Positions 25,065 to 33,892 of a stretch of DNA of 46,614 bases are shown here, piece after piece; within the stretch, counting starts at the first letter, position 1; every line of letters begins with the position of its first letter. The translations under genes and the position numbers were made by a program. Origin of the DNA: Treponema sp. Its GTDB lineage: Bacteria > Spirochaetota > Spirochaetia > Treponematales > Treponemataceae. The notes under the pieces were generated by a model. The model searched no databases, was not told the origin of the DNA, and saw nothing but the letters and a program-made list of their open reading frames with translations. The DNA lies in NCBI GenBank assembly GCA_017550685.1, contig JAFZOJ010000044.1, forward strand, positions 1-46,614, in the 5' to 3' direction.

Positions 25065-26930
25065 TTGAATTCGTTTTTCAGACCAAAAAGGCTTATAGTT
25101 TTCTTCTCTTTGTGCTCAATTGTTGTTGTTGCTATTCTTGTGGCTTATCTTAAGCTTGCGCTTGCTCCGGCTGCTCCAAAGGCTCAGAACACTCCTGTTA
25201 TTGAACGCGGTTCCATTGTAGACCGTGCGGGATTCCCTCTGGCAGTTCAGACAAACTTTTATAGGATTGGTTTAAATACCCGTGATGTGCGTAATCCGGA
25301 ATTATTCAGCCAGAATATGGCGGCTGTGCTTGGCATGACCGAAGAAGAGCTTAAGGAAAAGGTTTCTGTTTACAGGGAGTATGTTATCCTTAAGAAAAAG
25401 GCAAGTCAGGCAGAATACGAGGACATAAATACAAGGGCTGTTGAATGCGGCTATAATTATGTAAATTTTGAAAAGCTTCCTGGTCGAGTTTATCCTAACG
25501 GGGCACTGGCTTCGCAGCTTGTGGGTTATATGGGTGACGAAGGCTTTGGTCTTGCGGGAATTGAATTTTCGCAGCAGAACGTTTTGAGCCCTGAAATTGA
25601 TAAGACGCTGGATACTCCTGAACAGGGAAAAAATATTTATCTTAGTATTGATTCTAACCTTCAGTATAAGCTTGAGCAGATTGCATTAAAGACTATGGAA
25701 GAAACCCAGGCAGAAAGCATGATGCTTTTAGCGGCAGATTCCAGGACGGGAGAAATCTTGACTTACATAAGTCTGCCGGCTGCAGATTTGAATGAATACC
25801 CTAGCTCGCCATCTGTAGAAAAACAGAACAAGCCTGCAAACGATGCGTACGAGCCTGGTTCCGTATTCAAGATTTTTACACTGGGTATTGTTTATGACGA
25901 AGGAAAAATAAATCCTAATGACAGCTTTTTGTGCGATGGGGCCTATGAGCACAAGATTCCGGGCGGTGAAACTATAAAGATTAAATGTCTGGAACATCAC
26001 GGCTGGCTTACTCCGCGCGAAGGACTTAAATATTCCTGTAACGACGTACTCGGTCAGATTAGCGATAAGGTTAGCGAAGAAACTTTTATCGGAAGAATAA
26101 GACAGCTTGGCTTTGGACAGAAAACCGGAATTGAGCTTTCTGGTGAGACCTCGGGCGTTGTAAAGGACACAGATAACAAAACCTGGTCTGCGCGTTCTAA
26201 GCCTACAATTGCAATCGGACAGGAAATTAGTGTAAGTGCGCTGCAGATGGTTCAGGCGGCTACGGCTATTGCCAATGGTGGGGTACCGGTCAAGCTTTCT
26301 GTCATTCATAAAGTTACTGATAAGGAAGGAGCTGTTCTTTATGAGCATACTCCTGAATATAAAAACCGCGTTTTCAAAAAGACTACTGCTGATTATGTAT
26401 TGAGCTGTATGGAAACTACGGCAACAACAGGTACAGGTTCGCGTGCAAATATCGGCGATGTGCCTATTGGTGTAAAAACCGGTACTGCGCAGATGGCCGA
26501 CAAGGTAAACGGCGGTTACAGTGATACAGACTTTCTTTCCAGCTGTATGGCAATTTTCCCGGTTGATGATCCGGAAATTGTTTTGTACATCGTTGTTGAA
26601 AAAGCAAAGGGAGAAACTTACGGTGGACGAATTGTTGCACCTGTAATTGCAGAAGCCGCAGATACAATTATTGATTACATGGGTATGAGCCGCGGTAAAG
26701 CTTCTTCTGTAGAACACAATGGAGTTATTACTATTCCTAATACCAGAAACATAACATTGGGCAGCGTTACACCTGACTTTACAGGCTGTTCTAAAAAGGA
26801 TCTGCTGCCTCTTATGGAGCAGGCCAAGGGAAGACTCAACATAAACGGCAGCGGATGGGTAACGAGTCAGAATCCTGACCCGGGCACTCCGCTTACGGAG
26901 AATACAATAATTGAACTCTATCTGGAATAA
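25065..26930 (+). CDS. Class B penicillin-binding protein (FtsI/PBP2-3 type) with PASTA domain
   Basis: Peptidoglycan transpeptidase of division or elongation. The 621-aa protein has an N-terminal anchor (about residues 10-33), then the dimerisation domain (RGSIVDRAGFPLA). The transpeptidase motifs are S266-V-F-K269, SCN (324-326) and KTGTA (471-475), all intact. A single PASTA domain (about 562-621) ends the chain. The start is a TTG with GGTGGGA 5 nt upstream; the ATG at 25052 is out of frame and stops after three codons. The gene overlaps the next by 20 nt. It sits divergent to the M23 peptidase, forming a cell-wall cluster. Homologues are often named ftsI, but the exact PBP class was not established. 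Confidence 0.9.
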   Translation: MNSFFRPKRLIVFFSLCSIVVVAILVAYLKLALAPAAPKAQNTPVIERGSIVDRAGFPLAVQTNFYRIGLNTRDVRNPELFSQNMAAVLGMTEEELKEKVSVYREYVILKKKASQAEYEDINTRAVECGYNYVNFEKLPGRVYPNGALASQLVGYMGDEGFGLAGIEFSQQNVLSPEIDKTLDTPEQGKNIYLSIDSNLQYKLEQIALKTMEETQAESMMLLAADSRTGEILTYISLPAADLNEYPSSPSVEKQNKPANDAYEPGSVFKIFTLGIVYDEGKINPNDSFLCDGAYEHKIPGGETIKIKCLEHHGWLTPREGLKYSCNDVLGQISDKVSEETFIGRIRQLGFGQKTGIELSGETSGVVKDTDNKTWSARSKPTIAIGQEISVSALQMVQAATAIANGGVPVKLSVIHKVTDKEGAVLYEHTPEYKNRVFKKTTADYVLSCMETTATTGTGSRANIGDVPIGVKTGTAQMADKVNGGYSDTDFLSSCMAIFPVDDPEIVLYIVVEKAKGETYGGRIVAPVIAEAADTIIDYMGMSRGKASSVEHNGVITIPNTRNITLGSVTPDFTGCSKKDLLPLMEQAKGRLNINGSGWVTSQNPDPGTPLTENTIIELYLE

Positions 26931-28746
26931 AAACATTGCCGCTTTTAAAAACAGATTTCCCGCTCTTGCCGATTTATATCACGATATAATAGAAGAAATA
27001 TCTTTACACGGGGATGAAAAAGGCATTTTTTCGTTCTGGAATATCATTCGGGCTAAAAACGGGAGCCTTACAGCGCAGATAGACAACATGCTTTTGCACA
27101 GCTCTTATAATCCCGAACGCGAAGCACAGTCTGCGGCCGGACAGCTTGTTGCCAAAGAAAAAGAAACCGTAATCTTTATGGGAGTTGGGCTTGGCTGGCA
27201 GGTTTGTTCACTGGCACAGCTCATGGTTAAGTCTGTGGTGCCCTGCCCTGTAAAAAAGCTTGTGATTGTTGAACCTGATCCGGTGCATTTTTTTGGTGCT
27301 TTGTATTACATAGACTGGAGCGGAGTTTTTGATGTTGAGCAGCTGATTATTGCTGTGGGCTGTCCTGAAAATTCCCTTATGGGACTTTTGGAAGGCGGCA
27401 GCATTAATACGGGGATGTCGGGAGTTTCTGCGGCTTATGTTTATGTTGTTCCGGCTTTTATTCAGCATGCAAGGGCTTATTTTGATTCTGTAATTGCACT
27501 GATTGAACGCAACCGAAGTAAAAATGAAATTAATGCGGCCACCTATAAAAAGTTTGAAAAGCTCTGGATACGCAATTCAATGAAAAATCTGGTGCATATC
27601 GGGGAATGTGCTACGGTAAGCCAGTTGGCGGAAGGCATTGGTGGGGGCGCAGGCATTGGTGGAGCCGCAGGTCTTGGCACCGGCGACTTTATCCTTGTTG
27701 CGGCGGGCCCTACCCTGGAAACTCTTTTACCAAAGATAAGTGAATGGGCAAAGCAGGCGGTCATTATCTGTGTAGAAACTGCGCTGCATGCTCTGCTCAA
27801 AGCCGGAATACAGCCTGACTTTATTGTAATTACAGACCCCCAGTATTATGCATACAGACATATTGCAGGACTTTCTTCTCCGGGCAGCATTCTTGTCTGC
27901 CCGCTGAGCGTTCATCCGGCAGTATTCCGTTTTAAGTGTAAGCAGATTGTTTTGTGCTCCGAAATGTTTCCTGTAAGCTCGTATTTTGAATCTAAGCTTG
28001 GAGCCTTTGGAGACCTGGGAGCCGGTGGTTCTGTTGCAAGCAGTGCATGGAATCTTTGCCGGCTGCTTGGTGCACGCAATATATATCTTGCAGGACTTGA
28101 TCTGTCCTACCCGGCAGGTCAGACTCATATAAAAGGCAGCAGTGCCGAAGAAGCATTCCTCTGCGGTGCCGATAGACTTGCTACCATGCAGGATAAAAAC
28201 AGCACCTACCGCTTTAGCGCCAACCCCGAAACTGCAGTTGACTACGACGGAAACCCTGTCCTTACCGACGCCCGCATGAAAATGTTTGCCTGGTGGTTCG
28301 AAAGCCGCATTGCCGCCTGCCCCGAGGTAAAAACCTGGAGCTTGAGTTCCAAGAGCATGAAGATTCCCGGTGTGGAAGTTGCAGAGGATGTTGGTAACGG
28401 GGCCCTTCGAGAGCCTCAGGGAGTCGTTCGCTACGCGAACTCAACAAGTTTTCTTCGAAAACTTGCTCATGATTACATTAATCAGACAGTTTCTTCACTA
28501 ATCCCCTCTTTCTACTCCAACTTACGCGCCCTGAGCGCACTCATAAATCTGGCGGTAGAAAAATGTATTATCGGAGGGCCGGAGCTGGAGACACAGCTTG
28601 CGCAGATTGAAACTCAGATTGCAGCTTCTCCTCTGGCAGAAATTGTACGGCTTGCAAGACCTGCTGACGGGGACAAGCTTAAAATCTATCAGTCGCTGCA
28701 GCGAACGATGAGTATATATATAGAATACATGAGTGTTTCGTGCTAA
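26911..28746 (+). CDS. DUF115 / MptE-like (motility-associated factor) protein
   Basis: This 611-aa protein has the DUF115 domain (about residues 258-435: GDFILVAAGPTLE, DFIVITDP, NIYLAGLDLSYPAGQTH). The domain is shared with 6-hydroxymethylpterin pyrophosphokinase MptE-like proteins and with flagellar motility-associated factors of bacteria, some of which act as glycosyltransferases on flagellin. Its role here is not established. The start is a TTG inside the penicillin-binding protein gene, with GGAG 10 nt upstream; the next Met is about 60 codons on. A Gly-rich linker (IGGGAGIGGAAGLG) precedes the domain. Residues 498-521 are encoded by an inserted composite palindromic repeat and read ALREPQG followed by VVRYANSTSFLRKLAH. 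Confidence 0.78.
   Translation: MNSIWNKNIAAFKNRFPALADLYHDIIEEISLHGDEKGIFSFWNIIRAKNGSLTAQIDNMLLHSSYNPEREAQSAAGQLVAKEKETVIFMGVGLGWQVCSLAQLMVKSVVPCPVKKLVIVEPDPVHFFGALYYIDWSGVFDVEQLIIAVGCPENSLMGLLEGGSINTGMSGVSAAYVYVVPAFIQHARAYFDSVIALIERNRSKNEINAATYKKFEKLWIRNSMKNLVHIGECATVSQLAEGIGGGAGIGGAAGLGTGDFILVAAGPTLETLLPKISEWAKQAVIICVETALHALLKAGIQPDFIVITDPQYYAYRHIAGLSSPGSILVCPLSVHPAVFRFKCKQIVLCSEMFPVSSYFESKLGAFGDLGAGGSVASSAWNLCRLLGARNIYLAGLDLSYPAGQTHIKGSSAEEAFLCGADRLATMQDKNSTYRFSANPETAVDYDGNPVLTDARMKMFAWWFESRIAACPEVKTWSLSSKSMKIPGVEVAEDVGNGALREPQGVVRYANSTSFLRKLAHDYINQTVSSLIPSFYSNLRALSALINLAVEKCIIGGPELETQLAQIETQIAASPLAEIVRLARPADGDKLKIYQSLQRTMSIYIEYMSVSC
28400..28465. repeat. Composite palindromic repeat inserted in frame in the DUF115 gene
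   Basis: Three elements follow one another: the 28401-28421 core CCCTTCGAGAGCCTCAGGG with flanks; a hairpin GTTCGC-TAC-GCGAAC (28426-28440); and a hairpin CAAGTTTTC-TTC-GAAAACTTG (28445-28465) with perfect 9-bp arms. All are read through without a stop, encoding residues 498 to about 519 of the DUF115 protein. Confidence 0.85.
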
Positions 28747-28749
28747 AAT
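28741..28749 (+). promoter_or_regulatory. Extended -10 promoter for polA (leaderless candidate)
   Basis: TGC followed by TAAAAT (28744-28749) is an extended -10 box that ends 6 nt before the polA ATG at 28756. It has no good -35 box. No Shine-Dalgarno lies before the ATG. Read-through from the upstream gene is also likely, since the gap is only 9 nt. Confidence 0.4.
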
Positions 28750-28755
28750 TAGCAC

Positions 28756-31593
28756 ATGGCAAAAAAAGACGACAACACTGTATATATACTGGACAGCTAC
28801 GGACTTATTTTCCGCTGCTATTTTGCATTTATAAGCCGCCCGCTTACCAATTCCAGGGGCGAAAACGTAAGCGCTCTGTTCGGATTCTTCCGTAACCTTC
28901 ACTGGATTTTTCAGCACTACAAGCCGGACTATATTTTTGCGGCAATGGATTCCAAGACAAAAACCTTCCGCCACGAAATGTACCCGGAGTATAAGGCTAC
29001 ACGCAACAAAACTCCGGACGATCTTCATGCACAAATCCCTTGGATCTGCGAAATTCTTGAAGCGCTTGGTGTACCTGTCCTTCAGTGTGACGGCTACGAA
29101 GCAGATGATATAATTGCAACAGTTGCAAAAAAATGCAGTGAACAGGGCCGTCAGTGCCGCATTCTTTCTGGCGACAAGGACCTTATGCAGCTGGTAAACG
29201 ATACCACCCTCATCCTTAAGCCGGAATCAGGGGCTCAAACCTGGAAGCTTACCGACGCACAGGGTGTAGAAGCTGAATGGGGAGTACCTCCTTCCAAGCT
29301 GCTGGATCTTTTGAGCCTTTACGGCGATACTGCAGATAATGTTCCGGGAGTTCACGGAGTTGGTGTAAAAACTGCATCCAAGCTCCTTACCGATTACGGT
29401 GACCTGGACGGAATCTATGCCCACCTTGAAGAAATTAAGGGCGCCATGCATGACAAGCTTGCCGACGGTCACGAAAATGCCTACTTTAGCCAGAAACTTA
29501 TCCGGCTTTTTGATACAGTTCCCTGCCCTGACATTGATACTGCCCTTGCAGCCCAACCTTTTACTTTTGATTATAAATCTGCCGCAGACAAGCTCATGGC
29601 ATATGGGGCACCGGCTGTGGCTAAGAGTTATGCGGAGCTGGGGATAGGAAATGACGTTGGTGGGGTGGCCCTTCGAGAGCCTCAGGGACCACAGGATGGT
29701 GGGGTGACTGAGGCTCTCGAAGGCCTTTACACTAACCCACTTTCTTTAAAACAAAACGACACATCTGCCTACAAGGCAATTACAAATATCGCAGAGCTGG
29801 AAAAATATATCAGTGCGTTCTTAAAATCCGGCACCAAGAAAAAGCTTATTGCCTACGACAGTGAGACAACTTCACTCGACACCTTTAACTGCAATATCCT
29901 TGGCTTTAGTCTTTGTTACGAGCCGGGCAAGGCAGTTTATGTTCCGCTGCAGCAGGAGACCCAGGATCTTTTTGGTGGCAGCGAATATATTACAAAGGAA
30001 GAAGCTTACGGACAGCTTGCACGCATTTTTACCGATACCGAAGTTACAATCATAATGCACAATGCCAAGTTTGACCTTAAGGTGCTTTACAACACAGGCT
30101 TTGAGCATACCTTTGGCGGCTGTAAGATTTACGATACCATGGTAACTGCCTGGCTTATAAACCCGGGACGTTCAGGCTATGCACTTGAATATCTTGGAGA
30201 AACTGTTCTTGGGCTCAAGGGAATTGAATTTAACGACATTGTAAAAAAAGGCCAGACCTTTGCAGACGTTCCGCTTGAACAGGCTTATAAGTATGCGGCC
30301 GAGGATGCAGACTTTACCTACCAGCTGGGGCTCAAGCTCCGCCAACCTTTTGAAGCCGACAAAACACAGACGCTCAAAAAGCTTTTGATGATGGAAATGC
30401 AGGTGCTTCCAATCCTTACAAAAATGGAACTTACAGGTATTCATCTGGATTCTGGTGCGCTCAATACTTACAACAAGGAGCTTACACATCAGATAGGACT
30501 TGTAGAACAAAACATTTACAAGGAAGTTGGTCACGAATTTAATATTGCATCTCCTAAACAGCTGCAGACTGTACTTTTTGAAGAACGCCATCTTAAAGCC
30601 GGCAAAAAAACAAAAACCGGTTATTCTACCGACACTTCTGTTCTGGAAGAACTTGCCGCTTATGACCCTGTTCCAAAAATGATTCTGGAATACCGTGAGC
30701 TTGCAAAAATAAATTCTACCTACGTAGAAACTCTTCCAAAGCTTACAGATAAGGATGGACGCATTCATACAGATTTTGTTCAGACCGGTACAGCCACAGG
30801 ACGACTCAGCTGCCGTGAACCTAACCTTCAGAATATTCCTGTGCGTACTGATGCAGGAAGAAAAATCCGAGCGGCATTTACTGCGCCAAAAGGAAAGGTA
30901 CTTATTTCGGCAGACTATGCGCAGATTGAGCTTGTTGTCCTGGCCCACCTGAGTGCCGACAAAAATATGTGCAAGGCCTTTAACGAAGGCACCGATGTTC
31001 ACAAGGCAACCGCCGCTTTGATTTATGGAGTTGCGCCCGAAGCAGTTACTCCTGAAATGCGACGTACTGCCAAGACAATTAACTTTGGTGTAATTTACGG
31101 AATGAGTTCGTTCCGCCTTGCAAATGATCTGGGAATCTCGCGCACACAGGCTGCTCAATTTATAGACAACTACTTCAGGATGTACAGTGATGTAGACCGC
31201 TTTATAAAAGAAACTGTTGCAGGGGCAGAAAAAACAGGCAAGGTCACAACAATATTTGGACGCTCCCGCCCTATCATAGGAATTAACAGCCGCAACAAGG
31301 TAGAAAAGGCAGCCGCAGAACGCATTGCAGTTAACTCCCCTGTTCAGGGAAGCGCCGCAGACATTGTAAAAAAGGCAATGATAAATGTTACCACTACTTT
31401 GGAAGAAGCTGAATCTCCGGCCAGGCTTTTGCTACAGGTTCACGACGAGCTTATTTTTGAATGCCCTGATGACAAGGCAACTATAGAAGCAACCGTTGCA
31501 CTCATAAAAGATAAAATGGAACACGCTGTAGAGCTTAATGTTCCTCTGCGTGTAAGCATAGAATACGGCAAAAACTGGGGAGAATTCCATTAA
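28756..31593 (+). CDS. polA: DNA polymerase I
   Basis: Repair and Okazaki-fragment polymerase. The 945-aa protein has three domains. The 5'-3' flap nuclease (about residues 8-290) includes DGYEADD, SGDKD and GVHGVGVKTA. The 3'-5' proofreading domain (about 340-530) has its acidic motifs kept: D368-S-E370, NAKFD (436-440) and the YAAEDAD motif (513-519). The polymerase domain (about 540-945) has SADYAQIELVVLAHLS, RRTAKTINFGVIYG and VHDE (895-898). All three activities look intact. Residues about 302-324 (GGVALREPQG and following) are encoded by an inserted palindromic repeat that falls in the linker between nuclease and proofreading domains, where extra sequence is likely tolerated. The stop overlaps the coaE start (TAATG). 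Confidence 0.97.
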   Translation: MAKKDDNTVYILDSYGLIFRCYFAFISRPLTNSRGENVSALFGFFRNLHWIFQHYKPDYIFAAMDSKTKTFRHEMYPEYKATRNKTPDDLHAQIPWICEILEALGVPVLQCDGYEADDIIATVAKKCSEQGRQCRILSGDKDLMQLVNDTTLILKPESGAQTWKLTDAQGVEAEWGVPPSKLLDLLSLYGDTADNVPGVHGVGVKTASKLLTDYGDLDGIYAHLEEIKGAMHDKLADGHENAYFSQKLIRLFDTVPCPDIDTALAAQPFTFDYKSAADKLMAYGAPAVAKSYAELGIGNDVGGVALREPQGPQDGGVTEALEGLYTNPLSLKQNDTSAYKAITNIAELEKYISAFLKSGTKKKLIAYDSETTSLDTFNCNILGFSLCYEPGKAVYVPLQQETQDLFGGSEYITKEEAYGQLARIFTDTEVTIIMHNAKFDLKVLYNTGFEHTFGGCKIYDTMVTAWLINPGRSGYALEYLGETVLGLKGIEFNDIVKKGQTFADVPLEQAYKYAAEDADFTYQLGLKLRQPFEADKTQTLKKLLMMEMQVLPILTKMELTGIHLDSGALNTYNKELTHQIGLVEQNIYKEVGHEFNIASPKQLQTVLFEERHLKAGKKTKTGYSTDTSVLEELAAYDPVPKMILEYRELAKINSTYVETLPKLTDKDGRIHTDFVQTGTATGRLSCREPNLQNIPVRTDAGRKIRAAFTAPKGKVLISADYAQIELVVLAHLSADKNMCKAFNEGTDVHKATAALIYGVAPEAVTPEMRRTAKTINFGVIYGMSSFRLANDLGISRTQAAQFIDNYFRMYSDVDRFIKETVAGAEKTGKVTTIFGRSRPIIGINSRNKVEKAAAERIAVNSPVQGSAADIVKKAMINVTTTLEEAESPARLLLQVHDELIFECPDDKATIEATVALIKDKMEHAVELNVPLRVSIEYGKNWGEFH
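29667..29725. repeat. Palindromic repeat inserted in frame in polA
   Basis: The left arm GGCCCTTCGAGAGCCTCAG (29667-29685) and right arm CTGAGGCTCTCGAAGGCC (29708-29725) are complementary apart from one extra C, around a 22-nt loop. The element encodes VALREPQG, a linker, and TEALEGL in the polA frame with no stop. The core is identical to that at 21242, 28401 and 41639. Confidence 0.92.
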
Positions 31594-32144
31594 TGAAAGA
31601 GGTAATCGCCGTAACAGGCCCAATGGCCTCCGGCAAGAATTACATTTGTTCTCAAATGGAAAAAGAAGGCTGGGTTTCTGTTGATGCAGACATTCTTGTG
31701 CACCAGGCCATAGAGCTTGTAAAAGATAAAATCCTGCAAAAGTTTATTCCGTTTGCCCAAAGACAGAATATCAAGCTTACAAAAGAAGACGGCTCCATAG
31801 ACCGCAAGGCCCTGGGCAGACTCCTTTTTTCTTTTCCCGAATTGCTTGCTATACAGGAATCTATGGTTTATCCGATTATAATTCAGCAGATTCTTCAGTT
31901 TATAAACGAGCACGAAAAAGCAATTATAAATGCAACAGTTCTTTACAAAACCCCACAGCTTCTGGCTTACTGTGACAAAATCATTTATGTAAAAGCTTCA
32001 TTTTTCAAACGCCTAGCCCGAGCCCTGCGCCGCGACAAGCTTCCACTTTTTCAAATCCTAAAACGCTTTAACGCACAAAAAAATCTCCTTAAAGAATACC
32101 AGAAGGTTTTCCCTAAGGAGAAGATTGAGATTGTGAAGAATTAG
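31593..32144 (+). CDS. coaE: Dephospho-CoA kinase
   Basis: Last step of coenzyme A synthesis, phosphorylating dephospho-CoA with ATP in the cytoplasm. The 183-aa protein starts with the P-loop VTGPMASGKNY (residues 7-17), followed by VSVDADILVHQ, the CoA-kinase version of the DxD substrate motif, and KALGRLLFS, FKRLARALRRD and ILKRFNAQ, matching the family helix order. The P-loop ends in GKN rather than GKS/T, a change I recall for spirochaete CoaE but cannot check here. It overlaps polA by one base (TAATG) and is probably cotranslated. Its stop overlaps that of the convergent lipoprotein gene (shared TTAG). Confidence 0.85.
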   Translation: MKEVIAVTGPMASGKNYICSQMEKEGWVSVDADILVHQAIELVKDKILQKFIPFAQRQNIKLTKEDGSIDRKALGRLLFSFPELLAIQESMVYPIIIQQILQFINEHEKAIINATVLYKTPQLLAYCDKIIYVKASFFKRLARALRRDKLPLFQILKRFNAQKNLLKEYQKVFPKEKIEIVKN

Positions 32145-33877
32145 TCACCGCAGGGAATACCCATATTCCAATTTGCATCTGTAGTATAATCCATAATTTG
32201 ATTTTCAGGTTCTAAACTTGGATTATATTTTTGATACTCACCATTACCATTTTTAGCTTCTGGAATAAAACTAGAGTTAACATTATCTACATTGTTTTCT
32301 ACTTCTGTATAATCTTCAGAAAAACTTACATTTGGTTCTACCATTCTTTTAATTGTAAATGACTCCAAATCTACAGTAACAATTCGGTTTACATTTTTAT
32401 ACTTCCAGTTCTGATCATTATCAACATAAAAGAAACGACCTTCGTCAGAGAAAACAAGACGCTTTGGTTTGAGGGCAACAATATATCCAAGTCCGAATAA
32501 TTGTTCTGATTTCTCTGTCTGCGGCTGACAATACTTTTTTTCAAAATAACTACGCATATTTGTGTCACCAGAAACGGCTGAATAAGATAAAGAATAAAGT
32601 TTAGATGGATCTTGCTTTTTTACAAGATATTCATAAATACCTGTATCAACAGTTGGTTCTCTATAAATAATAAAACTGCCTTTTGATGTAAAATCCTGAA
32701 TCTTATAGTTAAATCCAAGATATTTTGGTGAAGGATCATCAAAACTTACTTTGATTATTCCACCCATATTGATAAAAGCAATCTCATCATTTTCTGGATA
32801 AGTAGTTATATAAAAGTATCCATCCTGGTAATAAAGCTCTCCAAAATTTAATTCCCATATATCATCACCGTATTCAATAACATTTTCTATTGAAATCGAC
32901 TTTATAACATCACCAATTTCAAATGTATTTGGTGTATTGGATGATAAAATTTTTGATTTAAACAAAAATGAATTGTATTCAATTTCATTTAAGGAATAAA
33001 TATATCCATCATTTATAACAATAGAAAAAACATCAACACCATCACCTGTTCTATGTATTAAATCATACTTATCCCCATTCCAGACTATTTTTTTTGTAAG
33101 ATTTTTAATTTCTATTATATCTGCATCATATGAATAATAAAAATACAACTCATTTGTTACATAATCACAGATTAATTGCTTAACACTATAAGCACTATCT
33201 ACTGAGTCAAGAATCACTTCCTTTTTATTTTTCGATTCCAGATAATAATTGTGTTCAGCTACATCACCTTCTACAGTAATAGCATAAAAAGTTCCTTCTG
33301 CATCGAAACAATACTTTACTACATTTTTAAAATCAGGTTCATCGGCATCAGTAATCTTTGCATCAGGAAAATCACGTAAATAACAATCCTTTACATCTAC
33401 ACAAATATCATTATCATAACGATTATTATATAACACATACTTCGTCTTTGGTACCGAATACTTTATCAACGCAAGCGGAACTTCAATTTTGTTTGGACCG
33501 GCTTTTACTGTGATGATTTGAGAATCTCCCTGAGCAAGTTCAAGGTCGTCCTGAATAATCGAAACCTTGGCATAAGCTTTTGAATCTACTGGAATATTTT
33601 TGAATCTAAAAAGTACGGACGCTTCTTTGCCTTCCTCATATTCCTGAGAATCAAGCGCGTAAGATTTGCCATCAACGAACAATTCAACATTTGCACTTAA
33701 TGGCAATCCCTTTTCGGAATAGGCGGTTCGTGCGGCTACCTGCTGAAAAACCTGAGCCGGAATATCAATTGCCAGATTTGTTTTATTGACCGAAAGTGAA
33801 TTTCCGCAAGATGAAAGACAAAGAACTGCAAGGGAAACCAGAATAATTGTGACCTTAGACTGTAATTTGTTTAACAT
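32141..33877 (-). CDS. Predicted lipoprotein of unknown function (578 aa)
   Basis: The signal peptide SKVTIILVSLAVLCLSSC gives a lipid-anchored Cys at about residue 24. Residues about 40-150 form an Ig-like region (ANVELFVDGKSYALDS, VKAGPNKIEVPLALIKY). The rest has repeated short segments with Tyr and Asp (GDVAEHNYYLES, YQDGYFYITTYPENDEIAFIN, FSDEGRFFYVDNDQNWKYKNV) suggestive of a beta-propeller. No catalytic motif was seen and the family is not recognised. GGAG precedes the ATG. It is the last gene of the LRR-ilvD-nhaC operon, 15 nt after nhaC. A periplasmic-facing or surface sensing role is only a guess. Confidence 0.75.
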   Translation of the reverse strand: MLNKLQSKVTIILVSLAVLCLSSCGNSLSVNKTNLAIDIPAQVFQQVAARTAYSEKGLPLSANVELFVDGKSYALDSQEYEEGKEASVLFRFKNIPVDSKAYAKVSIIQDDLELAQGDSQIITVKAGPNKIEVPLALIKYSVPKTKYVLYNNRYDNDICVDVKDCYLRDFPDAKITDADEPDFKNVVKYCFDAEGTFYAITVEGDVAEHNYYLESKNKKEVILDSVDSAYSVKQLICDYVTNELYFYYSYDADIIEIKNLTKKIVWNGDKYDLIHRTGDGVDVFSIVINDGYIYSLNEIEYNSFLFKSKILSSNTPNTFEIGDVIKSISIENVIEYGDDIWELNFGELYYQDGYFYITTYPENDEIAFINMGGIIKVSFDDPSPKYLGFNYKIQDFTSKGSFIIYREPTVDTGIYEYLVKKQDPSKLYSLSYSAVSGDTNMRSYFEKKYCQPQTEKSEQLFGLGYIVALKPKRLVFSDEGRFFYVDNDQNWKYKNVNRIVTVDLESFTIKRMVEPNVSFSEDYTEVENNVDNVNSSFIPEAKNGNGEYQKYNPSLEPENQIMDYTTDANWNMGIPCGD

Positions 33878-33892
33878 GTTTACTCCTGTTTT

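Noticed and set aside
25728..26936. Long minus-strand open frame of 402 codons opposite the penicillin-binding protein
   Set aside because: Composition (Cys, Arg, Asn, Phe-rich) and exact placement show it is the antisense shadow of a real gene with intact motifs.
27640..27690. Gly/Ala-rich stretch in the DUF115 gene as another inserted repeat
   Set aside because: The DNA is simple GGN-rich sequence without palindromic arms; it is better explained as a flexible linker.
30172..31158. Minus-strand open frame of 328 codons opposite polA
   Set aside because: Shadow of the polymerase domain; no ribosome binding site, no recognisable domain.
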